A DNA stretch of 64,000 nt from Streptomyces sp. CC0208 (GCF_003443735.1 NZ_CP031969.1:3038001-3102000), one strand, 5' to 3'; positions 17,967 to 26,911 are shown, numbered from the stretch's first letter. Translations and numbers: made by a program. Notes: generated by a model from the letters alone, not told the origin.

Positions 17967-19559
17967 TCAGGTCACGGCCACTTCCCGGCGCTCCGCCCTG
18001 CGCCGGGCCGCGATGTGCGGATCGAGCGCCGGTACGGCGGCCAGGAGTTGCTGGGTGTACGGGTCCCGCGGGCTTTCGTAGACCTCGTCCGCCGGCCCCT
18101 GTTCGACGATCCGGCCGCGTCGCATCACGGCGACGCGGTCGCTGACCTGGCGTACGACGGCGAGGTCGTGCGCGACGAAGACCAGCGCGAGTCCGAGCTC
18201 CCGCTGCAACTCGCCGAGCAGGGCCACCACCTGGGCCTGGGTGGTGACGTCGAGGGCGGAGACCGGTTCGTCGCAGACGATGACGCGCGGGTCGGCCGCG
18301 AGCGCCCGGGCGATGCCCACGCGCTGGCGCTGGCCGCCGCTGAACTCGTGCGGGTAGCGGTCGTAGTGCGCCCCTTCGAGCCCCACGCGCTCCAGGAGTT
18401 CCGTCACGCGCCCCCTGATCCGCTGCTCGTCCCTCTCGCCCCGCGCGCGGAGCGGGTCGGCGATGGACTCGCCCACGCTGCGGCGGGGGTTGAGGGAGGA
18501 GACAGGGTCCTGGAAGACCATCTGCACGGCCGGGTTCACGCCCACGCGCGCGTGGCCGTCGTGACGGACCTCCCCCGCCGTCGGCTCCAGCAGGCCGACC
18601 AGCATTCGCCCCAGCGTGGTCTTGCCGCTGCCGCTCTCGCCGACGACGCCGAGGGTCTCGCCCCGGCGGACGGTCAGCGAGACGTCGTCGACGGCCGCGA
18701 AGGCCTTCTTGCCGCGGCCGAACTCGCGCCTCAGGCCCTTCGCTTCGAGGACCACCTCGTCGGATGCCCGGGAAGGTGCCCGCGGCGCGTCCAGGCGCGG
18801 TACCGCGGCGAGCAGTTCGCGCGTGTACGCCTCTCCCGGCGCCCCGAGCACCGCGGCGACCGGCCCCTGCTCGACCGCGCGACCGTGCCGCATGACGAGC
18901 ACGTCATCGACGCTCTCGGCGGCGACACCCACGTCGTGCGTGACGATCAGCAGGCCCATGCCGGTCTGCCGGCGCAGCGTGTGCAGCAGGTCGAGGATCT
19001 GCGCCTGGACCGTCACGTCGAGCGCGGTGGTCGGCTCGTCGGCGATCAGCAGGGCGGGCTCGCAGGCCAGTGCCATCGCGATGAGGGCGCGCTGGCGCAT
19101 GCCGCCGCTGAACTCGTGCGGACGGGACCGGGATCGCCGTACGGCGTCCGGAATGCCGACCCGGTCCAGCACCTCCACCGCACGCGCGCGTGCCGCTCGT
19201 CGCGACCCACGCGTGTGCACGCGGTACACCTCGGCGATCTGGTCGCCGATCGCGTAGTAGGGGTCCAGGGACGACAGCGGGTCCTGGAAGACCATCGCGG
19301 CCTTCGCGCCCCGCAGCCGCCGCAGTTCCTCGTCCGACGCCTGCTGTACGTCCACTCCGGCGACCTCGACCGAGCCGCCCACGCGCGCGCCCGTGCCGCG
19401 GTGCAGCCCGAGCAGGGCCGAGGCGACGGTGGACTTGCCGGAGCCGGACTCGCCGACCAGAGCGAGGGCCGCGCCCTGCTCCAGGCGGAAGGAGAGGCCG
19501 TCGACGGCGCGCAGGTCGCCGAACTCGACGGTCAGGTTTGTGACATGGACGAGGCTCAT
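17967..19559 (-). CDS. Peptide ABC transporter, fused double ATPase (DppD-DppF type)
   Basis: A 530-residue protein with two complete ABC cassettes in one chain. Cassette 1: Walker [10 protein letters not shown], signature [10 protein letters not shown], Walker [13 protein letters not shown]. Cassette 2: Walker [10 protein letters not shown], signature [10 protein letters not shown], Walker [13 protein letters not shown]. Both belong to the oligopeptide/nickel (Opp/Dpp) branch. Last gene of a four-gene importer operon; its ATG overlaps the stop of the permease before it. The start is set at the cassette N-terminus (MSLVHVTN); the frame extends much further as a shadow. Confidence 0.95.
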   Translation of the reverse strand: MSLVHVTNLTVEFGDLRAVDGLSFRLEQGAALALVGESGSGKSTVASALLGLHRGTGARVGGSVEVAGVDVQQASDEELRRLRGAKAAMVFQDPLSSLDPYYAIGDQIAEVYRVHTRGSRRAARARAVEVLDRVGIPDAVRRSRSRPHEFSGGMRQRALIAMALACEPALLIADEPTTALDVTVQAQILDLLHTLRRQTGMGLLIVTHDVGVAAESVDDVLVMRHGRAVEQGPVAAVLGAPGEAYTRELLAAVPRLDAPRAPSRASDEVVLEAKGLRREFGRGKKAFAAVDDVSLTVRRGETLGVVGESGSGKTTLGRMLVGLLEPTAGEVRHDGHARVGVNPAVQMVFQDPVSSLNPRRSVGESIADPLRARGERDEQRIRGRVTELLERVGLEGAHYDRYPHEFSGGQRQRVGIARALAADPRVIVCDEPVSALDVTTQAQVVALLGELQRELGLALVFVAHDLAVVRQVSDRVAVMRRGRIVEQGPADEVYESPRDPYTQQLLAAVPALDPHIAARRRAERREVAVT

Positions 19560-20554
19560 ACGAGCACCACCCGTCGGTCGGCCACCGCGTACAGGACGTC
19601 CGCGACGGCGTTGGCGAGCACCACGAAGAAGCCGATGACCAGAACCATCCCGACGACGACCGGGAGGTCGACGACGGTGACGGCGTGGACCAGTTCCTGG
19701 CCGATGCCGGGCAGGCCGAACAGCGACTCGACGAGGACGGCCCCGCCCATCGCGCTGCCGAAGTCGTTGGCGTTCAGGGCGATGATCGGAGCCAGGGCGC
19801 CGCGCAGGGCGTGCCGGCCGACGATCGACCGCTCGCCGACGCCGTAGGCGCGGAAGGTGCGGATGTGGTCCTCGGCGAGCGTCTCCAGCATCGACGCCCG
19901 GGTCAGCCGGGCGAAGTAGGCCGCCTCGCCGAGGGCGAGCGTGACCCAGGGCAGCAGCAGACCCCACATCCACTGTTCGGGGTCGTCGGAGAAGGAGACG
20001 TACTCCGGGAAGGGCAGCAGTTCCAGCTGTCCGCAGACCACGATCATCAGGACGAGGCCGATGACGAACACGGGCGTGGCGACGCCGGCGAGGGTGATGC
20101 CGGTCAGCGCGCGCTCGGTGAACCGGCCGCGCCGCCAGGCGGAGAGCACGCCGGTGCCGACGCCCAGCAGCAGCCAGAGCACCATCGCGCCGACCACCAG
20201 CGACAGGCTGACGGGCAGCTTGTTCAGGATGATCCGGGTGACCTGCTGGTCGCTCTGGTACGACAGCCCGAGGCAGGGCGCCGGGCAGTGTTCGACGGAG
20301 GTGCCGGTGGAGTAGTCGTGGCCCGCGACGATGCCCTGGAGGAAGTGCCAGTAGCGAAGGTAGAGCGGGTCGTCGAGCCGGAGTTGCTGGGCGACCTGGT
20401 GCACCTGTTCCGGCGAGCAGCGTGGGCCGCAGGTGATCTGGGCGACGTTGCCGGGGGTGGCGTAGAAGACGACGTAGATGATCACCGAGAGGGCGAGGAG
20501 GGTGAGTACGGCGCTCACGGCCCGGCGCAGGGCGAATGCGGTGAAGCCGCTCAT
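19556..20554 (-). CDS. Peptide ABC transporter permease (DppB type)
   Basis: A 332-residue inner-membrane permease with six predicted segments. The N-terminus FALRRAVSAVLTLLALSVIIY and the first extracytoplasmic loop (PGNVAQITCGPRCSPEQV) are typical of DppB/OppB; the ATPase-contact EAA loop reads EDHIRTFRAYGVGERSI. The loop contains three or four cysteines (CGPRC, HCPAPC), unusual for this family and possibly disulfide-bonded. The stop overlaps the start of the ATPase, and its start overlaps the stop of the other permease. Confidence 0.95.
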   Translation of the reverse strand: MSGFTAFALRRAVSAVLTLLALSVIIYVVFYATPGNVAQITCGPRCSPEQVHQVAQQLRLDDPLYLRYWHFLQGIVAGHDYSTGTSVEHCPAPCLGLSYQSDQQVTRIILNKLPVSLSLVVGAMVLWLLLGVGTGVLSAWRRGRFTERALTGITLAGVATPVFVIGLVLMIVVCGQLELLPFPEYVSFSDDPEQWMWGLLLPWVTLALGEAAYFARLTRASMLETLAEDHIRTFRAYGVGERSIVGRHALRGALAPIIALNANDFGSAMGGAVLVESLFGLPGIGQELVHAVTVVDLPVVVGMVLVIGFFVVLANAVADVLYAVADRRVVLV

Positions 20555-21615
20555 GCGGTGCCCTCCTTGGCGGCCTCGGACTTACGGGGCTCGGACTCGC
20601 CGGCCTCGGGCTTGCGGGCCTCGGACGTGTCGGCCTTGGACTCCTGTCTGCGGCCCGTGCCGACGCGCAGTCGGGAGGCCGCGCGCGGGTCGAGGGCGGT
20701 GCGGACGCCGTCGCCGAGGACGGTGAGCGCGAGGACGGTGACGAACAGCGCGGCCGCGGGCAGCAGCAGGTACTGCGGGGCCGCCTGGTACCAGACGTCG
20801 GCCGAGGTGAGCATCTGTCCCCAGGACGGGGTGGGCGGCTTGACGCCGACACCGAGGAAGGACAGGGACGCCTCGATGGCGATGTTCGCGGGCACCATGA
20901 GGGCCGCGTAGGTGATGACGGGAGCGGCGAGTCCGGGCAGCAGTTCCCGGCGGGCTATCCGCAGGGTGCCCCAGCCGCTGAGCCGGGCGGCGGCCACGTA
21001 GTCGAGTTCCTTGAGGGTGAGGGTCTGTGCGCGGGCGATCTTGCCGATCGTGCCCCAGGCGACGAAACCGATGATGAGCGCGACCAGGACCGGCCGGGGG
21101 AAGCTGCTCGGCACGATGGCCAGCAGTGCCAATGCCATGATCATCAACGGCATGGCCACGATGATGTCGGTGATCCGGCTCAACAGTTGATCAACCCATC
21201 GGTTGCCGAGCGCGGCCGCGACACCGACGACGACACCGAGGAAGACCTGTACGGCGGTCGCGGCCAGCGCGACGCCCAGGGAGACCCGGGCGCCGTACAC
21301 CAGGCGCGCGAACAGGTCGCGTCCGGTCTGGGGCTCGACGCCGAGCCAGTGGTCCCCGCTCACGCCCCCGAAGGACCCGATGGGCACGCCTCCGCGCGCG
21401 GAGTCGATGAGCGACGGATGGTAGGTGGTCGGGTCCTGGCCCTCCAGCGCGGTGAGCAGGGGCGCCCCGAGGGCGACCAGGACGAGCAGCGCGACGACGA
21501 CGGCCGCGACCATGGCGGCGCGCTGCGCCCGCAGCCGTCGCCAGAACTGACGGGCCCCCGAGGCCCCCGGGACAGATGCCTCGGGGACCTCGGTGGCGAC
21601 AAGTGCCTCGCTCAT
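20551..21615 (-). CDS. Peptide ABC transporter permease (DppC type)
   Basis: A 354-residue permease with the DppC/OppC signature region DHWLGVEPQTGRDLFARLVYG and EAA-loop LKELDYVAAARLSGWG. The final 35 residues after the last membrane segment form a charged Glu/Lys/Ala tail (SEARKPEAGESEPRKSEA) that ordinary DppC proteins lack. Start at the ATG 21615; four bases separate it from the stop of the binding protein, and its stop overlaps the DppB start. Confidence 0.94.
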   Translation of the reverse strand: MSEALVATEVPEASVPGASGARQFWRRLRAQRAAMVAAVVVALLVLVALGAPLLTALEGQDPTTYHPSLIDSARGGVPIGSFGGVSGDHWLGVEPQTGRDLFARLVYGARVSLGVALAATAVQVFLGVVVGVAAALGNRWVDQLLSRITDIIVAMPLMIMALALLAIVPSSFPRPVLVALIIGFVAWGTIGKIARAQTLTLKELDYVAAARLSGWGTLRIARRELLPGLAAPVITYAALMVPANIAIEASLSFLGVGVKPPTPSWGQMLTSADVWYQAAPQYLLLPAAALFVTVLALTVLGDGVRTALDPRAASRLRVGTGRRQESKADTSEARKPEAGESEPRKSEAAKEGTA

Positions 21616-21619
21616 CGGG

Positions 21620-23338
21620 TTACTTGACCGCGACCTGCGAGATGTCCAGAACACCGGTCCAGTCGCTGATCACGACGTTCTTGATGTCCTTGCCGTACAG
21701 GCGCTTGTAGACCGGGTGGAACAGCGGCACGGTCAGCGCCTGCTCGCCGATCTTCTTGTCCAGTGCACCCCATCGCTTGGCGGCAGCGTCAAGGTCGGTC
21801 AACTTGTTGATCGCGTCAATCTCGTCATTGACCGACTTGTCATTGAGCAGGCCCGTGTTGAAGTTCGCGCCGTCCTTGACGATCTGCCGGCCGTCGAAGA
21901 TCGGCGCGAGGAAGGGACCGCCGGAGGGCCAGTCGGCACCCCAGTGGGCGAGGAAGAAACCGGGCTCGGTCTTCACGCTGTGGATCGTGTCCGAGTAGTC
22001 GTTCTCCTCAAGACCCTGCAGCTTGACCGTGATGCCGGCCTTCTTGAGCGCGTCCTGGACCGCGGTCGCGATCTCGGGGCTGGTCTCGAAGTCCTTGGAA
22101 TTGGAGTGCGTCAGCGTGACTGTGAGCCCGTTCGGGTGACCGGCCTGCTTCAGCAGCTCCTTGGCCTTGGCCGCGTTGCCCGTCGCGCCCGCCGGGAAGA
22201 GGTCGTACGGCTCGTAGCCGAAGGACTTCTGGTTCGGCAGGAAGGTGGTGGCGGACTCGGCGAGCGCGCTGCCGCCGGCCGCGTTGACCACGGAGGAGCG
22301 GTCGATGGCGTACGAGATGGCCTGCCGCACCTTGACGTTGTCGAACGGCTTGACCGTCGGGTTGAACGCTATGTAGTTCGTGTAGCCGAAGTGCCCGGTG
22401 CCCACGCGGGAGGCGAGCTCCTTGTCCCCCGTCACCTTGGCGAGCTCGGCCGGGCCGAGGTTGGTGTCCGTGGTGACCGCGGCCGCGTCCGCCCCTTGGG
22501 ACGACGACAGCCGCTGGTTGATCACCGACGAGTCGAGCCCGGACTTGACGTCGATCCGGTCCGGGTACGCCTTGCGCTCGGCGTCCGTCGAGGCGGACCA
22601 GTACGTGTTGCGCTCCAGGACGAGATGCTCACCGTCGTTCTGGTTCGTGACGACCTTGTACGGGCCGGACGAGACCGGGTGCTCCTCGTACTTCGTACCG
22701 GTGTCCTTGGCCTTGGGGACGGGCGTGAACTGCGTCTGCGTGGCCAGGTACGGGAACTCGCCCTCGGGCTTGTTCAGGTGGAAGACGAGGGTGCGCTCGT
22801 CCGGCGTCTCGATCGCCGCGAGGCCCTTCTTGTCCTTGTACGGCCCCTGGTAGTCGGCCGCGCCGACCAGCCAGTCCCGCAGGTAGGGGGCGCCGCCGGA
22901 GAGTTCGGGCGCGAAGGAGCGCTCGATGCCGTACTTGATGTCGGCCGAGGTGATCGCGGTGCCGTCCTCGTACTTGAGGCCCTTCTTCAGGGTGTACGTC
23001 CACACGGTCGCGTCCTTGCTGGGGCGCCCGGTGTCGGTGGCGAGGTCGGGAACGACCTTGGCGCCGGCGGCGCCGTTCTCGCGGTTGCGGGTGGTGAGGG
23101 TGCGGAAGACGAGCGAGGGCACGTTGCCGCCGCCGGAGGTGTAGAGGCGGGCCGGGTCGAAGTCCTGCTGCGGGTTGGAGTTCAGGACCGTCAGGGTGCC
23201 GCCCTTGTGGGGCGTGGAGTCGCCACCGGAGCTCTTGGCATCGTTGTCCTCCGGGCCGCAGGCGGCGGCGCCCGCTGCCAGAACCAGGCTTACGGATACC
23301 GCGGCCATGCGGCGCGCTGTGAGGGACGGTTGACGCAT
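21620..23338 (-). CDS. Peptide-binding lipoprotein of ABC importer (SBP family 5)
   Basis: A 572-residue solute-binding protein of the oligopeptide/dipeptide/nickel class. Lipoprotein signal with Cys27 (GAAAC). Family features: GGTLTVLNSNPQQDFDP, DGTAITSADIKYGIERSFAPE, VRQAISYAIDRSSVV. First structural gene of the importer operon. The ATG at 23338 gives the signal peptide; the frame is open 40 codons further. About 260 nt of leader separate it from the predicted transcription start, and that leader holds a short ORF and hairpins. Confidence 0.95.
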   Translation of the reverse strand: MRQPSLTARRMAAVSVSLVLAAGAAACGPEDNDAKSSGGDSTPHKGGTLTVLNSNPQQDFDPARLYTSGGGNVPSLVFRTLTTRNRENGAAGAKVVPDLATDTGRPSKDATVWTYTLKKGLKYEDGTAITSADIKYGIERSFAPELSGGAPYLRDWLVGAADYQGPYKDKKGLAAIETPDERTLVFHLNKPEGEFPYLATQTQFTPVPKAKDTGTKYEEHPVSSGPYKVVTNQNDGEHLVLERNTYWSASTDAERKAYPDRIDVKSGLDSSVINQRLSSSQGADAAAVTTDTNLGPAELAKVTGDKELASRVGTGHFGYTNYIAFNPTVKPFDNVKVRQAISYAIDRSSVVNAAGGSALAESATTFLPNQKSFGYEPYDLFPAGATGNAAKAKELLKQAGHPNGLTVTLTHSNSKDFETSPEIATAVQDALKKAGITVKLQGLEENDYSDTIHSVKTEPGFFLAHWGADWPSGGPFLAPIFDGRQIVKDGANFNTGLLNDKSVNDEIDAINKLTDLDAAAKRWGALDKKIGEQALTVPLFHPVYKRLYGKDIKNVVISDWTGVLDISQVAVK

Positions 23339-23361
23339 CGGAGACGACCTCTCGCATGTGT

Positions 23362-23378
23362 GTCTCGAATGACGAGAC
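23362..23378. promoter_or_regulatory. Hairpin just upstream of the peptide-binding gene
   Basis: Perfect 6-bp stem GTCTCG/CGAGAC with a 5-nt loop, ending about 24 nt before the ATG. In the transcript it lies next to the ribosome site region and could modulate translation; no T-run follows, so it is not an ordinary terminator. Confidence 0.4.
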
Positions 23379-23500
23379 GGATTACCGAAGGGTGAGACGA
23401 ACGTGGACAGACGTCCGCCCCGGCGTCGGGTCGTCGAAAGGCCATGACTCGAAGTCACGGAGAACTGCGGGATTCGCGACGCGCGCGCCTGGGGCGGGCG

Positions 23501-23596
23501 TCAGCGACAGAGAATGTCGGCCACACAGAGCGGGGTCACACCGATGAGCGCCAGCTGAATGGCGGCGCTGTTGTTGACGGCATGACTAGACCACAT
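23501..23596 (-). CDS. Candidate leaderless leader peptide (31 aa) of the peptide importer
   Basis: A 31-codon frame whose ATG (23596) coincides within a base or two with the transcription start predicted from the promoter at 23604-23632, so it could be read from a leaderless mRNA. The C-terminal part LCVADILCR has two cysteines, both from the TGT codon that is rare at this base composition. Hairpins lie between its stop and the binding-protein start. Streptomycetes use short cysteine-containing leader peptides before sulfur and transport genes, which makes an attenuator plausible, but this peptide does not match the known HVDL pattern. It could also be chance. Confidence 0.4.
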   Translation of the reverse strand: MWSSHAVNNSAAIQLALIGVTPLCVADILCR

Positions 23597-23603
23597 GAGC
23601 AGC

Positions 23604-23632
23604 AATATGTACGACCGATCAACACATGTCAA
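23604..23632 (-). promoter_or_regulatory. HrdB-type promoter of the peptide importer operon
   Basis: Minus strand: TTGACA (23632-23627), 17-bp spacer, CATATT (23609-23604). A consensus -35 and acceptable -10. Transcription is expected near 23597. It lies immediately after the DUF3152 stop in the most AT-rich part of the surrounding 5 kb. Confidence 0.7.
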
Positions 23633-23640
23633 TGTGACAT
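23626..23640. promoter_or_regulatory. Palindromic operator candidate over the -35 box
   Basis: Perfect inverted repeat ATGTCA-ATG-TGACAT covering the TTGACA element of the importer promoter. Its place makes it a likely repressor site; the binding regulator is unknown. Confidence 0.45.
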
Positions 23641-23652
23641 ATGCGCGCCCTG

Positions 23653-25377
23653 TCAACTTCCGGGATAGGCCCAGGGGTTGGCCCGGCAGTGGATCCCGTC
23701 GTGGTCGAGGAACTTGGTCTGCTGCTGCATGACCGGCGCGAGCTCGCCGTTCTTGTCGCACGTCACATGGGAGTAGCCGAGGCGGTGGCCGACCTCATGG
23801 TTGATCAACATCTGCCGGTACGCATGGATCCGATCACCGTATGTGGTTGATCCCTGCGCCCATCGATACGCATTGATCATCACGCGTTCGGTGGCGGCCG
23901 AGTCGCACGAGACGTTGTCCTCCGTCGTGTCGAGTCCGGACTTGGCACACCAGTCGGCCGTGGTGCCGGGGCTGGCGAGCGTGATCACGAAGTCGGGCTT
24001 GCCGGAGTAGATGCGCTCGAAGGTCCGGGCGCCGTTGTGGGCCCAGCTGCGGTCGTCGTTGAGCGTCTTCTGCACAGCTTGGGCGAAGAGTTCGCCGTCG
24101 AGTCCGAGACCCTGTTCCACGTCCACGCGGTAGGTGTACTTCTGTCCCTTGCCGGGCGCCTTGTCGAAGCCCGGGACCGCGTCGAACTTCCCCGAGCCGT
24201 CGAGCTTGGCGCTGAGCGGGTACTTCGTGTCCATCTTCTGCTCGTACGTCAGCGGCGCCACGACCACCGAGGACGACGGCGAGGGCTGTCCGGCCGCGCC
24301 CGTGGCCGGACCTCTGGCATCCCGCGCCTGGTCGGTGGCGGACTGCGAGCCCGCGGCGGTGTCGCGCGTGTCGGTGACCTGTCCGGCCACGACGACGGCG
24401 AGCACGGTGACCACGGCGGCGGCCGCGATGCCGGTGAACGCCCGGCCCTTGCCGCCCTTGGCCGCCGACGGGTGGTCATCCGGCGGCACGTGGCCGTCGT
24501 CGGGGCGGGCGTCCGCGTCGGTGTCGTGGGGCCGGTCGGTTACTGCGGGACCGTACGGGTCGGAGCGGTGCGCGGCGGCGGGATGTGCGGCGGCGGGATG
24601 TGCGGCGGCGGGATGTGCGGCGGCGGCCGTTCCGGCGCCTGCGACGGGACCGTTCACGGGAACAGGGCCACGGGGACGGCCCGGACCACGAGGACCGCCG
24701 GGCGCGACGACGTCGACGTCGTCGGCGAACGCGTCGACGTAATCCTGTCGCGGCCCCGACCGCCGTCCCGGAGGGCCCTGCCGCTGCCGTGGCGGAGCGA
24801 CCCCGAGGCCGGCGGCATGCCCGCCCGGCTCCTGACCGCTCAACTCCCCCCAGCCACCCCCGGATTCACGCTGCTCGGGATGCCCACCACGGACCCGCGG
24901 CACGCCCTGGGCAGGCATACCGTCGGAAACCCGCGGGAAGCCACGCGGAGGCGTACCGTCCGGGAACCGCCGCGCACCCTGACCGGACGACTGACCATCC
25001 GACACCCGCGGAACTCCACGCGCGGGCGTCCCGTCAGGCAACCGCGGAAAACCGTGCGCAGGCGTCCCCTCAGGTAGCCGAGGCACGCCACGCGCAGGTG
25101 TCCCGTCAGGCAGCCGCGGGCCGCCCTGTGCCGGCACCCTGCGCCCGGCAGCGCCGCTGACCGGGTCGGCCCCCGGCACGCCGTACTCGGGCCCCCGACG
25201 CCCCGGCATTCCCTGCCGAGCCGCCTGTGGCACCGGAGCGGGGGCAGCCGGCGTCCGTTCCCGGCCCGTCGCGCCCCGTGCCGCCTCGGCGGCCGTCTGG
25301 CCCGTACCGTCCTTGCCTGAACTGCCTTTGTCGGGCCCCTTCTTGGGGGCGGGCCCGCGCCGACTGTGGCGTCCCAC
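23653..25377 (-). CDS. DUF3152 membrane-anchored protein, predicted zinc metallopeptidase
   Basis: A 574-residue protein. The first 300 residues are a proline/glycine/arginine-rich cytosolic region with two sets of tandem repeats, then one membrane segment (near residue 315-335), and a C-terminal DUF3152 domain. That domain contains HEVGHRLGYSH at residues 527-537, the HExxHxxGxxH zinc site of metzincin-type peptidases, plus cysteines that may pair. Orthologues stand next to moeZ and a TetR gene in mycobacteria. Predicted type II topology with the zincin outside; no substrate is known. GTG start at 25377; the upstream hydrolase stop is 8 bp before it. Confidence 0.85.
   Translation of the reverse strand: MGRHSRRGPAPKKGPDKGSSGKDGTGQTAAEAARGATGRERTPAAPAPVPQAARQGMPGRRGPEYGVPGADPVSGAAGRRVPAQGGPRLPDGTPARGVPRLPEGTPAHGFPRLPDGTPARGVPRVSDGQSSGQGARRFPDGTPPRGFPRVSDGMPAQGVPRVRGGHPEQRESGGGWGELSGQEPGGHAAGLGVAPPRQRQGPPGRRSGPRQDYVDAFADDVDVVAPGGPRGPGRPRGPVPVNGPVAGAGTAAAAHPAAAHPAAAHPAAAHRSDPYGPAVTDRPHDTDADARPDDGHVPPDDHPSAAKGGKGRAFTGIAAAAVVTVLAVVVAGQVTDTRDTAAGSQSATDQARDARGPATGAAGQPSPSSSVVVAPLTYEQKMDTKYPLSAKLDGSGKFDAVPGFDKAPGKGQKYTYRVDVEQGLGLDGELFAQAVQKTLNDDRSWAHNGARTFERIYSGKPDFVITLASPGTTADWCAKSGLDTTEDNVSCDSAATERVMINAYRWAQGSTTYGDRIHAYRQMLINHEVGHRLGYSHVTCDKNGELAPVMQQQTKFLDHDGIHCRANPWAYPGS
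24571..24627. repeat. 15-bp tandem repeat in the DUF3152 gene
   Basis: A GCGGCGGCGGGATGT unit repeated nearly four times without change, encoding AAAHP repeats in the linker just before the membrane segment. Identical copies point to recent slippage. Confidence 0.85.
24890..25125. repeat. Degenerate 36-bp tandem repeats in the DUF3152 gene
   Basis: Six or seven copies of a 12-residue unit of the form R-L/V-P/S-D/E-G-x-P-A-x-G-V/F-P in the cytosolic part of the protein. Likely disordered. Confidence 0.8.
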
Positions 25378-25385
25378 GCCGCGCC

Positions 25386-26474
25386 TCAGCTCCCCACAGT
25401 GGTGGTGTCGGCCCCGTCGCCGGAAGCCGTTGCGGCGTCCGCCCCGTCACCCGAGTTCCCCTCACCGGAGGCACCCGCGGAGCCGTCACGCCGCTCAGAG
25501 CCTCCCACGGAACCGTCGGAAGCTCCCTTGTCCGCGGCGAACTCCCGAAACGCGGCCGCCACCGTCTCGGGGTACTCCATCATCGCCACGTGCCCCGCCT
25601 CCGGCAGGGTCAGCAGGCGGGAGTCGCGGAAGGCACGGGCCGCCTTCTGGGCCATACGGAAGCCGACGAGCTGGTCACGGCCGCCGTAGACGAGCAGCGT
25701 GGGCGCGAGGACCCGCTCGGCCTGGCGCCACAGCGCGTGCTGGCCGCCCAGTGTGTACGCGTTCACCAGCCCGCGCGCGGAACGCGCCAGCGCGTCCCAG
25801 AAGTACGGCAGTTGCAGCCGCCGTTCCATCTCCTCCACCGCGTACTGGAAGCCCTCCGGACTGACCCGGCCGGGGTCGCCGTAGCACAGGGCCGTGACCC
25901 CTCGGACACGCTGCTCGGCCGTCCAGCCCTTGCTGTAGCGGGTGAACAGGCCGGCCACGCCGGGCAGCGCCAGCAGTCCCGTGGGCACGGCGCTGCGCTG
26001 GACGCGGATCTCGGGGAGGGCCGGCGAGACGAGGGTGAGAGTGCGCACCAGGTCCGGCCGCACCGCGGCGACGCGCGTGGACACCGCGCCGCCGAGGGAG
26101 TTCCCGAAGAGGTGGACGGCCCCGCGGCCGGACGCGTCGAGGAGACGGATCACCGCGCGCGCGTGAGCGGTGACCGAGTAATTGCCGTCGTCCGGCGGCG
26201 GGGAGTCACCGAAGCCGGGCAGGTCGACGGCCTCACCGTCGACATCGCCCTCCAGTTGCTCCATCAGCGCCGACCAGTTCTGCGAGGAACCGCCGAGCCC
26301 GTGGACGAACAACGCGGGCGGCAGCCCCTCGCGCGCGGGCGGCCTCGAACGCACCGTCAGCGTGATCCCCGGCAGCCTCACCGACCTGAGCCGCTCGCCC
26401 TCGCCGACCCTGACGGGTGCCACTTTCGGAAGGACGGTGGCGGGCGGCACGAAGGGCAGCTCGGTCGAAGACAT
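25386..26474 (-). CDS. Alpha/beta hydrolase
   Basis: A 362-residue alpha/beta-hydrolase with oxyanion motif FVHGLGGSSQNW, nucleophile elbow GNSLGG, acid in YGGRDQLV and base in AGHVAMME. Substrate unknown. The last 40 residues are a low-complexity Gly/Ser/Asp/Ala tail (repeats of SGDGAD) not needed for the fold. Same direction as DUF3152 and 8 bp upstream of it, so probably one transcript. No signal peptide. Confidence 0.88.
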   Translation of the reverse strand: MSSTELPFVPPATVLPKVAPVRVGEGERLRSVRLPGITLTVRSRPPAREGLPPALFVHGLGGSSQNWSALMEQLEGDVDGEAVDLPGFGDSPPPDDGNYSVTAHARAVIRLLDASGRGAVHLFGNSLGGAVSTRVAAVRPDLVRTLTLVSPALPEIRVQRSAVPTGLLALPGVAGLFTRYSKGWTAEQRVRGVTALCYGDPGRVSPEGFQYAVEEMERRLQLPYFWDALARSARGLVNAYTLGGQHALWRQAERVLAPTLLVYGGRDQLVGFRMAQKAARAFRDSRLLTLPEAGHVAMMEYPETVAAAFREFAADKGASDGSVGGSERRDGSAGASGEGNSGDGADAATASGDGADTTTVGS

Positions 26475-26677
26475 GCGGCAATGTTACGAGACGATCACGC
26501 AGTGGTTCATGTGTTCGCCATCACAGCGCACATGTACGAGGTGGGCGGGGCTCGGCGGACCCGGTGCGACACGCACACGGCATGGCGTACAGATCGTGTG
26601 TCTCCTAGGCTCGTACGCAGGGCACCCGAATGTGGCCCCCTGTGTACATCAGGGACGTTCTAGGAAGGGAGCCCACC

Positions 26678-26911
26678 ATGGCCTACGACCCGACCGACCC
26701 CGAGACCTTCACCGACCCGGAGGCCTTCGAGGAGGACGACGCCGTCGAGATCGCCGTCGAGGCCCCCGAGGGCGACGCCGCCGAGCAGCGCACCGACATC
26801 GCGCCCGACCGCGACGACCCGCTGACCGGCGTCGACCCCGACCGGGCCAACGAGGCCGACCTCGTCGAACAGGCGCGGGTCGTCTCGATCGACGAGGACG
26901 ACTATCGGTGA
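26678..26911 (+). CDS. Small acidic protein, unknown function
   Basis: 77 residues, strongly acidic (over 20 Asp/Glu, DPTDPETFTDPEAFEEDD at the start, ending SIDEDDYR). Clear ribosome site AGGAAGGGA before the ATG at 26678. No domain recognised. It is divergent from the hydrolase and 255 bp before a TetR gene. Confidence 0.7.
   Translation: MAYDPTDPETFTDPEAFEEDDAVEIAVEAPEGDAAEQRTDIAPDRDDPLTGVDPDRANEADLVEQARVVSIDEDDYR

Larger units (their letters stand above)
23339..23652. other. 314-bp leader/promoter region of the peptide importer
   Basis: Holds the promoter, palindrome, 31-codon leader ORF and hairpin listed separately, plus a small stem TGACT-CGA-AGTCA near 23446-23458. No other gene is seen in it. 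Confidence 0.6.

Noticed and set aside
17967..23338. The bldK oligopeptide operon
   Set aside because: BldK has five genes with two separate ATPases; here a single fused ATPase and four genes are present, with no further link to development.
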